A stretch of DNA of 64,000 bases from positions 1-64,000 of the forward strand of contig NZ_DASZBU010000001.1 in the NCBI RefSeq assembly GCF_035943815.1, read 5' to 3'. The translations under genes and the position numbers were made by a program. The first letter of the stretch is position 1; every line of letters begins with the position of its first letter. The stretch is from Frateuria_A sp035943815. Its GTDB lineage: Bacteria; Pseudomonadota; Gammaproteobacteria; Xanthomonadales; Rhodanobacteraceae. The notes beneath the pieces are model-generated. The model ran no database searches. It worked only from the letters and a program-made list of their open reading frames with translations, and had not been told where the DNA came from. This document shows positions 9,113 through 17,766 of this stretch, piece by piece.

Positions 9113-9144
9113 AAAAAACGCCGGGGCAGTTTCCTGCCCCGGCG
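9113..9144 (-). terminator. Intrinsic terminator of the leftward beta-helix gene
   Basis: An 11-bp perfect stem (9119-9129 with 9134-9144, loop TTTC) is followed on the minus strand by six T (A6 at 9113-9118 on the plus strand). It lies 50 bases beyond the stop of the gene at 9195. On the plus strand the hairpin lacks a T tract, so it mainly serves the leftward transcript. Confidence 0.85.
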
Positions 9145-9194
9145 TGATGCTGCCCGGATTGGCCCTCTCGGCCTTTCCGGCGGACGCGGTCGCC

Positions 9195-10352
9195 TTACTT
9201 GCGCGGCGTCAGCGTGTTGCCACCCACGGAGTTGGAGTAGGTCTTGGCGCCTACCTGGATGTCGCGGTTGGAATCGCCGCCGGCACGGGTCGGCGAGATG
9301 TAGCGCGTGCTGTTGAACTGCAGCTTGTTGCCGCGCACCGACGAGCTGTGGGTGATGCCGCTCAGGCCCACGCCGGCCAGGCCGTTGCGGGTCGCGTAAT
9401 TGCCGGTGATGTTCAGGTACGGCGCGCTGATCGACAGGGCGCCGAAGCCGCGGTTGCCGCTGAGCGTGTTGTTGATGATGGTGATGTCGGAAATGTTGTC
9501 GTGCAGCTCGATGCCGTTGCCGTTGTTGCCGGAGAACGTGTTCTTCTCCAGGCGCACGGTGCGCACCGGACCTTCCTTCTGCGGCTCGATGTCGATGCCG
9601 GCCTCGGGCAGCGTGCCCTTGGTGTTCTTGAAGGTACTGTTGACGATGTAGACGTGGTTGGCCGGACCCATCGAAAGGCCCTGGCGGCGGTTGTTGCTGG
9701 AGGTCACGCCGTTGAGGGTCACGTAGTCGGAGAGCACCTGGCTGCGGCTGGTGGTGATCGCGCCCACGAACAGGCCGTCACCCCAGAAGTTGGACAGCTG
9801 CACCTGGCGGACGAGCACGTGCTTGGAGCCGGAAACGTTGATGCCGTAACCCCACTCGCCGCTGCGGCCCCGGTGGCTGTAGCGGTCGCCGGTCATCTTG
9901 CCGCCGACGATCTCGACGTTGTTGACGTTCCACACCTTGACAACCCAGTAGCGGATGGCGCTGTTGGGGATCACCACCAGTTCCGCCGAGGGGTCGAGCT
10001 TGAGGCGGGTGTGGGAGCGCATCTGGATCGGCTTGAGCGCGTTGACCATGTAGCGCCCCGCCGGGATATAGACCGTGCCGCCGCTGGAAGGCAGGGCGTT
10101 GACGGCGGCCTGGATGGCGGCGGTGTCGTCGTGCGAACCGTTGCCGCGTGCACCCTTGTTCTTGACGTTGATGGTGGTGGAGCCGATCGAAAGCGACGGC
10201 GTGGCGTTCCACCAGTTGGCAGCTGCAGCAGGAAGTGCCACGGCAGACAGGCCCAGCGAAGCGATAGCGATCATCAAGGACTTCTTCGGGGAGAACGTGC
10301 GCTTGGCGGTGGCCGACTTAGCCGAGAACTGGGTGTCGTGTAGTTTCATCAT
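9195..10352 (-). CDS. Sec-exported right-handed beta-helix protein A
   Basis: The 385-residue protein has a Sec signal peptide (basic start, hydrophobic SLMIAIASLGLSAVALP, cleavage near AAA). The mature part starts ANWW. The beta-helix entry motif GARGNGSHDDTAAIQAA is followed by Asn-rich turns, including NNRRQGLSMGP, GIDIEP and NGNGIELHDN. It is a close paralogue of the divergent gene at 10773 (same length, near-identical core blocks) and a more distant one of the Tat-exported protein at 6762. A role in trimming, epimerising or binding the exported polymer is inferred from fold and position. Two Met codons open the ORF; the second, at 10349, is also possible. Confidence 0.75.
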   Translation of the reverse strand: MMKLHDTQFSAKSATAKRTFSPKKSLMIAIASLGLSAVALPAAAANWWNATPSLSIGSTTINVKNKGARGNGSHDDTAAIQAAVNALPSSGGTVYIPAGRYMVNALKPIQMRSHTRLKLDPSAELVVIPNSAIRYWVVKVWNVNNVEIVGGKMTGDRYSHRGRSGEWGYGINVSGSKHVLVRQVQLSNFWGDGLFVGAITTSRSQVLSDYVTLNGVTSSNNRRQGLSMGPANHVYIVNSTFKNTKGTLPEAGIDIEPQKEGPVRTVRLEKNTFSGNNGNGIELHDNISDITIINNTLSGNRGFGALSISAPYLNITGNYATRNGLAGVGLSGITHSSSVRGNKLQFNSTRYISPTRAGGDSNRDIQVGAKTYSNSVGGNTLTPRK

Positions 10353-10772
10353 CAGGGGTTGACCTTCTCGTCACGTGAAAGTGACGTGGACCATGCAGGA
10401 CCTTCACCGGGTCTAACAAGCTCGACCATTGGGTTTGGTTCATGTAGATCCCGACAGGCCGCGCGGTTGCGTCCGCGCGCGCCTCAACACGCCCCTGCTG
10501 TGACGTGTGCGCGGAGAGGGCCGTTCGCGTGGATCGGTCGGATCTGAGCAGGCGCCTGTGTGTGTGCCCAGCGCCAACTAATGTGACGGACGTCGTTTCG
10601 CCTTCTTCACATGAAGTTGGCGTTCCCTGCATGTTTTGCCAACGTTGTCATGGAATCGCCGATCGGGTGCTGTTGTCGAGCTTGCTTAGCCGCGTGACGA
10701 TCGCGCATTTTTTGCGTGAGCTTCGCGTGAACGAAGCCCCTACCCGACAAACACTCGAGACCCTCGGTTGCC
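10353..10772. promoter_or_regulatory. 420-bp divergent intergenic region between paired beta-helix genes
   Basis: This gene-free stretch must hold both divergent promoters. An inverted repeat CGTCAC-N6-GTGACG (10369-10386, containing the palindrome TCACGTGA) sits just ahead of the leftward gene. Shorter repeats are CTTCA-CA-TGAAG (10604-10615) and GTTGGC/GCCAAC arms around 10616-10643. I could not identify convincing -35/-10 pairs. The length and the symmetric elements suggest joint regulation of the pair. Confidence 0.45.
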
Positions 10773-11930
10773 ATGAATACCTTCATCCAGAATCGCAAGT
10801 CCGCCATCGTCCGCTCCCTCAAGAAGCCGCTCGCGCTGGCGCTGACCGCCGCCGCCCTTTCCCTCGCCGCCGCGCCCTCCTTCGCGGCCGACTGGTGGAC
10901 GACCATGCCCGCCACGGTCACCGGCAATACCACCATCAACGTCAGGACCCTGGGCGCGCTGGGCGATGGCGTGCATGACGACACCGCCGCCTTCCAGGCG
11001 GCCGTCAACGCGCTGCCCGCCGATGGCGGCACGGTCTACGTCGGCGCCGGCCACTACATGATCAACGCGCTCAAGCCGATCCAGATGCGCTCGCACACCC
11101 GCCTGCTGATGGCAGGCTCGGCCACGCTGGAAGTCATTCCCAACAACCAGGGCCGCTACTGGCTGATCAAGGTGTGGAACGTCAACAACGTGCGCATTGT
11201 CGGCGGCAACCTGGTCGGCGATCGCGTCAAGCACGTCGGCACCACCGGAGAGTGGGGTTACGGCATCAACATCTCCGGCTCGCAGAACGTGGTGGTCAAG
11301 CAGGTCAAGGTCTCCAACTTCTGGGGTGACGGCATCCTGATCGGCGCGATCACCACCAGCCGCAGTCAGGTGCTCTCCGATTACGTGACCGTGACCGGCG
11401 TGACCTCCAGCAACAACCGCCGCCAGGGCATCACGATCGCCCCCTCCAAGCACGTCTACATCGTGGGCAACACCTTCAAGAACAGCAAGGGCACGCTGCC
11501 CGAGTCCGGCATGGACATCGAGCCGCAGACCGAAGGCCCGGTCAGCGCCGTGCGCGTGGAGAACAACGTGTTCTCCGGCAACAACGGCAACGGCATCGAG
11601 CTGCATTCCAATATCTCGGACATCACCTTCGCCAACAACACGCTGACCGGCAACCGCGGCTTCGGCGCGCTGGCGATCAACTCGAACTACCTGACCTTCG
11701 TCGGCAACAACGCCAACAACAACGGCCTGGCCGGAATCGGCGTGAGCGGCACCACCAACAACGTGTCGATCACCGGCAACACGCTCAAGGCCAACAGCAC
11801 CCGCTACGTCTCGCCGACCAACACCAAGAGCGCGCTGAACCGCGACCTGCAGCTGGGCGCCCAGACCTACAGCATCTCGGTTTCCGGCAACTTCTATTCC
11901 AACCCCAACCTGGACACCTACGCCCAGTAA
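10773..11930 (+). CDS. Sec-exported right-handed beta-helix protein B
   Basis: The 385-residue protein has a Sec signal (KKPLALALTAAALSLAAAPSFA, cleavage after SFA). The mature start ADWW parallels ANWW in the divergent copy. The beta-helix entry motif ends in DDTAAFQAAVNALP. Later blocks NNRRQGITIAP, GMDIEPQ and NGNGIELHSN align with the other two family members, and its last residues (NPNLDTYAQ) replace the TPRK end of copy A. The GAT-type acid in the conserved (G/M)D(F/I)EP block is a candidate catalytic residue across all three proteins. It ends in its own strong terminator, so it is a monocistronic unit. The catalytic activity is unknown. Confidence 0.75.
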   Translation: MNTFIQNRKSAIVRSLKKPLALALTAAALSLAAAPSFAADWWTTMPATVTGNTTINVRTLGALGDGVHDDTAAFQAAVNALPADGGTVYVGAGHYMINALKPIQMRSHTRLLMAGSATLEVIPNNQGRYWLIKVWNVNNVRIVGGNLVGDRVKHVGTTGEWGYGINISGSQNVVVKQVKVSNFWGDGILIGAITTSRSQVLSDYVTVTGVTSSNNRRQGITIAPSKHVYIVGNTFKNSKGTLPESGMDIEPQTEGPVSAVRVENNVFSGNNGNGIELHSNISDITFANNTLTGNRGFGALAINSNYLTFVGNNANNNGLAGIGVSGTTNNVSITGNTLKANSTRYVSPTNTKSALNRDLQLGAQTYSISVSGNFYSNPNLDTYAQ

Positions 11931-11956
11931 GTCCTGCCGTAGTCGGTTTTTCCCCG

Positions 11957-11983
11957 GGGCAGCCGCTGGCTGCCCTTTTTTTT
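11957..11983 (+). terminator. Intrinsic terminator after beta-helix gene B
   Basis: An 8-bp stem, GGGCAGCC (11957-11964) with GGCTGCCC (11968-11975), has a GCT loop and is followed by eight T (11976-11983). It lies 27 bases after the stop of the gene at 10773. Confidence 0.9.
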
Positions 11984-12054
11984 GCTCGATCCTTTGACGG
12001 TGCCTTGATCCCTTGCGAACAATCCTAGGTCGATTACTTCGCGAAGGCTGGCCC

Positions 12055-12945
12055 ATGAACACAGTGACCCAGGCTGCTCTGGACCCGCGTGCTCCCGGTG
12101 CGGAGCGTGTGCCGGTAACGAGGGCACCGGTAAGTGTGGTGATCCCCTGCTATCGCTGCGAGAAAACCATCGAGGAGGCCGTCGCCTCGATCGCTGCGCA
12201 GACTTTGCCGCCGGCAGAAGTCCTGCTGGTGGAGGACGCCAGCGGGGCCGAGACGTTGGCCGCCCTGCACCGCGTCGCGGCCGCCTACGGCACCGACTGG
12301 ATCAAGGTGATCGCGCTGCCAGCCAATGGCGGCCCCTCGCTGGCGCGCAACGTCGGCTGGGAGCAGGCGCAGCAGCCATACATCGCCCTGCTCGACGCCG
12401 ACGACACCTGGGCACCCCGCAAGCTCGAGCTTCAGATGGCGGCATTGCAGGCGGATCCTTCCATAGCGCTGATCGCGCACCAGGTGCCGGTGCGTACCCG
12501 CGGCACGCCCGCCCCCGAACCCCACCTGCCCGCGGAAGCGCAGATCGTGGGTCGGCGCACCCTGTTGGTGCGCAATCCCTTTCCGACGTCGTCGGTGGTG
12601 TTGCGGCGCGACCTGCCATACCGATTCGACGTCGGTTACCGGCGCTCGGAGGACTACCTGCTGTGGTCGCAGATCGTCTTCTCCGGCTACCGCTGCGCCA
12701 AGATTGAGCAGGCCCTGGCCATCGCCAACCGGCGAGAGGACGGCGAGGTCGGGCTCAGCGACGATTTTGCGGCAGTCCACCGCGGCCGCAGCCTGCTGCG
12801 CCGCAAGCTCGTGCGGGAAGGGCTGCTCACCCGCCGAGAGTACGTCTACGCCAGCGCCGCCGGCATGGCGAACAAGATGCGCCTGCAGTTCTTGCGCCGC
12901 ATGCGCCATCTGCGCCGGCTGGCTACCTCCCATGGCCAGGCGTAG
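12055..12945 (+). CDS. Family 2 glycosyltransferase (paralogue of the one at 1569)
   Basis: This 296-residue GT-A enzyme has VSVVIPCYRCEKTIEEAVAS near residue 25 and the LLDADDTW metal-binding segment near residue 113. It shares the same block order as the gene at 1569, including the FPTSSVVLRRDLPYRFD stretch, which indicates duplication and divergence. It opens the second rightward run of the locus. The run continues, with short gaps or overlaps, through another glycosyltransferase, a flippase and two sulfotransferases. ATG 12055 was chosen over a start at 12013, which lacks family similarity. Donor sugar unknown. Confidence 0.85.
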   Translation: MNTVTQAALDPRAPGAERVPVTRAPVSVVIPCYRCEKTIEEAVASIAAQTLPPAEVLLVEDASGAETLAALHRVAAAYGTDWIKVIALPANGGPSLARNVGWEQAQQPYIALLDADDTWAPRKLELQMAALQADPSIALIAHQVPVRTRGTPAPEPHLPAEAQIVGRRTLLVRNPFPTSSVVLRRDLPYRFDVGYRRSEDYLLWSQIVFSGYRCAKIEQALAIANRREDGEVGLSDDFAAVHRGRSLLRRKLVREGLLTRREYVYASAAGMANKMRLQFLRRMRHLRRLATSHGQA

Positions 12946-12954
12946 CGGCCACTC

Positions 12955-13947
12955 ATGTCCGGAACTCCAAGCCACCATGCATGGAAGCCAGGTCCTCTCG
13001 TGAACCTCAGCGTCGTAATCCCCTCGTACCGTTGCGAGCACTGGGTGGAACGCACGATCCGCTCGGTGCTGGCCGAGGGCGTGCCGGAACGCAACATCGT
13101 CGTGGTCGAGGACGGCGTGTTCGATGCCACCTCGCAGGTGGTGCGGAAGACCGGTGCGCGGCTGGTCTCGCTGCAACAGAACGGCGGCGCACCGCACGCG
13201 CGCAACCTGGGCCTGGCGCAGGTGGATACACCTTACGTCATGTTCCTGGACGCCGACGACTACGTCGAGAACGGGTTGCTCGGCGGCCTGGTCGAGGCGC
13301 TCGAGCGCGACGCCGCGGACGTGGCGATCGGCCCCTGGGTCTACCACGGCGAGGGGCGCGAGCGCGGCGTGCTGCGCCAGCCGCTGCGGATGGACAACGG
13401 CGAGCGGATCTTCCACTGGATCATCCAGGCCTTCTTCCCGCCCTGCTGCATCGCCTGGCGCACCGAAGCCGTGCGGACGATCGGCGGCTGGGACGAGCGG
13501 CTGCGCAAGGACCAGGACGGCGAGCTGATGATCCGCGCTCTGATCGGCGACCTGAAGGTCGCGGTGTCCACCCAGGGCAACGGCGTGTACTGGCAGCACG
13601 ACTCGCCGCACCGCGTCACGCGGGCGCAGATCCGCGACGTGATGTACGCGGCCGACATCGTTTTCGAGCAGCTCGAGCGCTGGGTGCGCAAGCAGGCCGA
13701 TCATGATGGCAACAATGCCTACGCGCTGCCGCTGGGCCGGGTGTGCTGCAAGAACGCATGGGTCGCCTTCGCCAACGGCGAGAACGCGCTGGGAGCGCGC
13801 TGGAGCGACAGGGCGCGGTCGTTCGGACTGGACAGCAAGGGCTACAACGCGCGCAGCGCGCTGCTGGCGAGATTCCTGGGCATCCGCATCTCCTCGCGCA
13901 TCAAGGCACGCACCGGCGCCATGTACCGGCGCGTCGCGCAACGTTGA
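12955..13947 (+). CDS. Family 2 glycosyltransferase
   Basis: The product (330 residues from ATG 12955) is a GT-A glycosyltransferase with NLSVVIPSYRCEHW, NGGAPHARNLGLA and the metal-binding FLDADDYVE. GGWDERLRKDQDGELM matches the acceptor-side ED/QDGE motif of inverting family 2 enzymes. Family similarity begins immediately after GTG 13000, which may be the true start; the upstream ATG lies 9 bases after the previous stop but has a weak ribosome site. It is more distant from the 1569/12055 pair. It probably adds another residue of the repeat unit. Confidence 0.83.
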   Translation: MSGTPSHHAWKPGPLVNLSVVIPSYRCEHWVERTIRSVLAEGVPERNIVVVEDGVFDATSQVVRKTGARLVSLQQNGGAPHARNLGLAQVDTPYVMFLDADDYVENGLLGGLVEALERDAADVAIGPWVYHGEGRERGVLRQPLRMDNGERIFHWIIQAFFPPCCIAWRTEAVRTIGGWDERLRKDQDGELMIRALIGDLKVAVSTQGNGVYWQHDSPHRVTRAQIRDVMYAADIVFEQLERWVRKQADHDGNNAYALPLGRVCCKNAWVAFANGENALGARWSDRARSFGLDSKGYNARSALLARFLGIRISSRIKARTGAMYRRVAQR

Positions 13948-14077
13948 GCGGGGAGTCGGGGCAACGCGCCCATAGCGGGACCGCGATGCGCTATACGGCC
14001 GTTTCACGGCGTCCCGGCGAATGTCTGCGGCCTCGACAATACGCCTCGGCCCGCTTGTGCTCCGTCCTCAACCCGTC

Positions 14078-15586
14078 ATGACCGATACGCGCTCGCGCGG
14101 CGTCCATCGCATGTTCGACATGCAGCACGTCCATCGCGACCTGCGTCGCCACAGCGTGCGCGGAGCGTTCGCCACCCTGCTCAGCCAGGCCGGGCTGTTC
14201 TGCGTGCAGTTGGCCGGCATGGCGGTGCTCGCGCGCATGCTGACGCCGGCCGAATTCGGCGTATTCGGCAAGACCGTCGCCATGATCGGGTTCATCACGG
14301 TGCTGCGTTCCGGAGGGCTCTCGCTGGCCACCGTGCAGAGCGCGGAGATCAACCATGCGCAGGTGAGCACGCTGTTCTGGCTGAACCTGGCGCTTGGCCT
14401 GGCTGCCGCTGCGCTGCTGGCCGCGCTCGGGCCGCTGATGGCGTGGTTCTACCGTGACGCGCGCGTGCTGTGGCTGGTGGTGGCGATGGCCGGCTCCATC
14501 GTGACCGACAGCCTGGCCATCCAGCACACGGCGCTGATGCAACGGCAGATGCGGTTCGCCACCATCGGCACCGTGACCGTGGCGGCGCGCATTGCCGGCT
14601 TCCTGGTCGCGTTCGCCAGCGCCTGGCTCGGTGCCGGGTACTGGGCGCTGGTGATCCAGTACTACGGCACCAGCGTGACCATGCTCGTGCTGATGGTATG
14701 GAACTGCCGCTGGCTGCCGGGATTGCCTCGCCGTGGCGTGGGCGTGCGGCCGATGGTGGCGCTGGGGGCGAACCAGAGCGGCTTCAATATCCTCAATTTC
14801 GCCAACCGCAACATGGACAACATCCTGATCGGCCGCTTCGTCTCCGACGTGGCGCTGGGCTTCTACACCCAGGCCTACCGGCTGCTGCTGCTTCCGGTGG
14901 GGCAGATCAATGCGCCGATCTCCGCGGTGGTGCTGCCGGGCCTGTGCCGTCTGCAGGACCAGCCCGAGCGCTTCGCTCGTTTCTACTACCGCGCGCTGGG
15001 CGCGATCACCTTCCTGGGCATGCCGGTGGTGTGCTTCCTGCTCGCCGACGCGCAGGACGTCATCGAGATTGCTCTGGGCCACCGCTGGCTGCCGGTGGTG
15101 CCGATGTTCCAGGCGCTGGGCGTGGCGGCGTTCTTCGGTACCTTCAATGTCGCCGGCGGATGGGTCTACAGCGCGCTGGGGCAGACCTCGCGACAGCTGC
15201 GCCAGCAGCTGGTGGTCACTCCGCTGACGGTGCTGGGGTTCCTCGTGGGGCTGCCCTGGGGCGCATTGGGCGTGGCCTTTTCCTTCAGCGTCACCCGTGC
15301 GCTGCTGAGTTGGCCGACCCTGGCCTGGTGCTACCGCGGTACGCCGATCCGCATGCGCCAAACCGCGATCACCCTGGCGCGGCCGGCCGCGGCATCGATC
15401 GCCGCCGGGGTGGTGCTGTTGGCCCTGCACGCCACCCGCGCGCATTGGCCTACCTACTGGGTCGTGCTGGATGCGTTGCTCTACGGCGTGGCGTACCTGG
15501 CGGCGTGGTTTCTCATGCCCGGCGGTCGCGCCAACCTGCGCGAGCAGGCGCAGATCGTGCAGGAGCTTCGCGCAGGCAAGCGATGA
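14078..15586 (+). CDS. Polysaccharide flippase (WzxC-like, MOP superfamily)
   Basis: The 502-residue membrane protein has about 12-14 hydrophobic segments. An N-terminal block (LTPAEFGVFGKTVAMIGF, with GLSLATVQS soon after) is typical of WzxC/AmsL-type oligosaccharide flippases, which move undecaprenyl-diphosphate repeat units to the periplasmic face. The NFANRNMDNILIGR block is a family marker. An ATG at 14021 is in frame, but ATG 14078 is nearer the conserved region; ATG 14111 is also possible. It is the only flippase in view and pairs logically with the EpsG-type polymerase at 2498 in a Wzx/Wzy-like route. Confidence 0.85.
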   Translation: MTDTRSRGVHRMFDMQHVHRDLRRHSVRGAFATLLSQAGLFCVQLAGMAVLARMLTPAEFGVFGKTVAMIGFITVLRSGGLSLATVQSAEINHAQVSTLFWLNLALGLAAAALLAALGPLMAWFYRDARVLWLVVAMAGSIVTDSLAIQHTALMQRQMRFATIGTVTVAARIAGFLVAFASAWLGAGYWALVIQYYGTSVTMLVLMVWNCRWLPGLPRRGVGVRPMVALGANQSGFNILNFANRNMDNILIGRFVSDVALGFYTQAYRLLLLPVGQINAPISAVVLPGLCRLQDQPERFARFYYRALGAITFLGMPVVCFLLADAQDVIEIALGHRWLPVVPMFQALGVAAFFGTFNVAGGWVYSALGQTSRQLRQQLVVTPLTVLGFLVGLPWGALGVAFSFSVTRALLSWPTLAWCYRGTPIRMRQTAITLARPAAASIAAGVVLLALHATRAHWPTYWVVLDALLYGVAYLAAWFLMPGGRANLREQAQIVQELRAGKR

Positions 15587-15690
15587 GTGCCGGAAGCGCC
15601 GCGCAGCCGCGGTTGCCAAGCGGCCTGGACATCGTCTTGACCTCGCCGCTGTCACGATCTTGCGGTGGTGACCGGCAGGAAGGGACTTTC

Positions 15691-16545
15691 ATGCACGTTT
15701 TCCTCAGGGACTTACCGCACCCCTTCCGGCAGGTGCGACGGATCGGACGCTCGTGCATCCGCTTCTGCCAGCACCGGGTGGCGCACGTGTATCCGCAGCC
15801 GGTGATCATCGGCGGCAGCCCCAAGTCGGGCACCACGGCCATCGCGGCGCTGCTGGCCAAGGCCGTCGGCACCCGATTCAGCAACGACCCGTTCTGGCAC
15901 GTCCTGTACCACGACTCGAAGGATTTCCTGCTGCCGGACATCCTGGAAGGGCGGCTCACGGTCGACGCCTTCGTGCAGCGCTTCAGCGCGTATTTCCAGG
16001 CCGGTATCGTCAAGGACCCGGACTTCGCCTTCCTCTATCCGCAATTGAAGGCGCGTTTTCCGCATTCGCCGCAGGTGTTCGTGGTGCGCGACCCGCGCGA
16101 CAACATCCGCAGCATCCTCAACCGGCTGAAGCTTCCCGGCAACCTGCGCGAACTGGAGCCGGAGGACAACTTCATCCCGCCGAGCGACAAGGGTTGGCGG
16201 GCCATCATCGACGGGCGGGGCCTGGCGATCAGCAGCGGCAATTACGTATCGCGCCTGTCCCAGCGATGGAGCCTCGGGGTCCACGGGTACCTGGATGCGC
16301 AGTCGTCCATCCACTTGGTGCGCTATGAGGATTTCATGGCCGACAAGGTGGCGGTCATCGAGCAGCTGGCGGAGGATCTGGGGCTGAGGGTCGTCAACGA
16401 TATCAGCGGCGAGGATCGGCAGTACCAGCCGCGCGGCGGCTGCGGCGTGGCGCCGGAGAAATTCTTCGGCCGGGACAACCTGCGCATCATCGAAACCACG
16501 TGCGCCAAGGCGATGTCTGCCCTGGGCTATGCGGGGGCGGCCTGA
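15691..16545 (+). CDS. Sulfotransferase 1
   Basis: The 284-residue protein has the 5'-phosphosulfate-binding loop GGSPKSGTT at residues 41-49. A 3'-phosphate-binding segment, VFVVRDPRDNIRSILNR, lies near residue 130. Both are hallmarks of PAPS-dependent sulfotransferases. ATG 15691 has a good AGGAAGG ribosome site; an ATGA-overlap start at 15583 would add 36 unconserved residues. Together with sulfotransferase 2 and cysD-cysNC downstream, it implies O- or N-sulfation of a saccharide, probably a lipid-linked intermediate or the nascent EPS. There is no signal peptide, so it acts in the cytoplasm. Confidence 0.82.
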   Translation: MHVFLRDLPHPFRQVRRIGRSCIRFCQHRVAHVYPQPVIIGGSPKSGTTAIAALLAKAVGTRFSNDPFWHVLYHDSKDFLLPDILEGRLTVDAFVQRFSAYFQAGIVKDPDFAFLYPQLKARFPHSPQVFVVRDPRDNIRSILNRLKLPGNLRELEPEDNFIPPSDKGWRAIIDGRGLAISSGNYVSRLSQRWSLGVHGYLDAQSSIHLVRYEDFMADKVAVIEQLAEDLGLRVVNDISGEDRQYQPRGGCGVAPEKFFGRDNLRIIETTCAKAMSALGYAGAA

Positions 16546-17645
16546 TGGAGCCGACCATCTACACCGGTCGCCAGCAGGGGATATCCGAGCCGCTGACCTC
16601 TCGCGAATACATCCCCGGGCACGCTCTTGCCAGTCCCCACCCCGGCGCTGCAGGCACGAAGGCGGCCAGCCACGCGCCGCCGGTCTTCCTGCTCGGTTCG
16701 CACAAGAGCGGCAGCAGCCTCCTGCGCAGCCTGCTGGACGGCCATCCGGAATTGGCGGTGCTGCCCAAGGAAACCCACCTGTTCCAGTTCACCAATCATT
16801 GGGTGGACTACCGGCGGCGGCGCAACGTCCCACGAGCGCTCGGCCGTCAGGACTTCTTCGATCAGTTGCTGCGGCAAATCCGGCAGGACACCGGCCCGGA
16901 CAACCCTTACGCCGACGCGCCGGGCTTCCGGTACCGCATGGATGTGCTCGAGGCGCGCCTGCGCAGGCTCGATCCGGACGACATGCCTTCGTTTTTCCTC
17001 GGCTACATGCGTGCCGCCCATGAGGCGGCACTGGGCGCGCCGCCCCCGGCAGGGCGCGCGCTGGTGGAGAAGTCGGTGGAGCACGCCGAATTCGCCTACG
17101 TGCTGGCCTGCTATTTCCCCGGCGCCCGTTTCATCCACATCGTGCGCAACCCTTACGCCACGCTCGTCGCGGTACGCCGGATGCTGCAGAAGCGCAGCTC
17201 CCGCTTTCCGTACCTGTGGCCCATGGCCTCGTCGCTGCACAACTCCTACCACGACCTGTTCACCAACCGGTTGGCGGTGCCCAATTACCTGTGCCTGCGC
17301 TTCGAGGATCTCGTCTGCGACACCGAGGCGGTCATGCGCAAGGTGGCGGCCTTCCTCGGCATCGGCTACCAGCCGACGCTGCTCCAGCCGACCTCCATGG
17401 GCCGCCTTTGGAGCGGCAACAGCACGAGCAACCAGCCCTTCGAAGGTATCTCCCGACGTCCGCTGGACGAGTGGAAGGAGCAGATAAGCGATTACGAGAT
17501 CGCCCTGGCCAACCATGTCGCCGGGCCGGTATTCGAGACGTTCGGCTACCGCTGGAAGGAGGCACGCCATCCCTATCGGCGGGTCAAACGGGAGCGGCCC
17601 AAGACCTATGCGGCCAACCGCATGGCCTTGTGGCTCGGCGTGTAA
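16545..17645 (+). CDS. Sulfotransferase 2
   Basis: The 366-residue protein has the phosphosulfate loop GSHKSGSSL at residues 51-59, preceded by an unconserved leader. It also has a 3'-phosphate-binding block, FIHIVRNPYATLVAVRR, and a late FEDLVCDTEAVMRKVAAFLG typical of sulfotransferase families (PF13469/PF00685-like). Its ATG overlaps the stop of sulfotransferase 1 (TGATG), so the two are translationally coupled. It is not a close paralogue of the first, which suggests two different acceptor positions. The LLDGHPELAVLPKETH block resembles the acceptor-side start of known bacterial sulfotransferases. Confidence 0.82.
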   Translation: MEPTIYTGRQQGISEPLTSREYIPGHALASPHPGAAGTKAASHAPPVFLLGSHKSGSSLLRSLLDGHPELAVLPKETHLFQFTNHWVDYRRRRNVPRALGRQDFFDQLLRQIRQDTGPDNPYADAPGFRYRMDVLEARLRRLDPDDMPSFFLGYMRAAHEAALGAPPPAGRALVEKSVEHAEFAYVLACYFPGARFIHIVRNPYATLVAVRRMLQKRSSRFPYLWPMASSLHNSYHDLFTNRLAVPNYLCLRFEDLVCDTEAVMRKVAAFLGIGYQPTLLQPTSMGRLWSGNSTSNQPFEGISRRPLDEWKEQISDYEIALANHVAGPVFETFGYRWKEARHPYRRVKRERPKTYAANRMALWLGV

Positions 17646-17766
17646 GCCGTGGTGCGGCCGATATGCCATGGCGGCATGAGGTAAGGCCATCGATTTCTTT
17701 TACGGCGCCGTACCCAGGATGCAACGATACGCGCTGTCCACGATGCATGACGGAAAGGACGATCCC

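Noticed and set aside
10582..10612. CRP/Clp-like site TGTGA...TCACA in the divergent gap
   Set aside because: The half-sites are about 20 bases apart instead of 6, so they do not form a usual Clp/CRP site.
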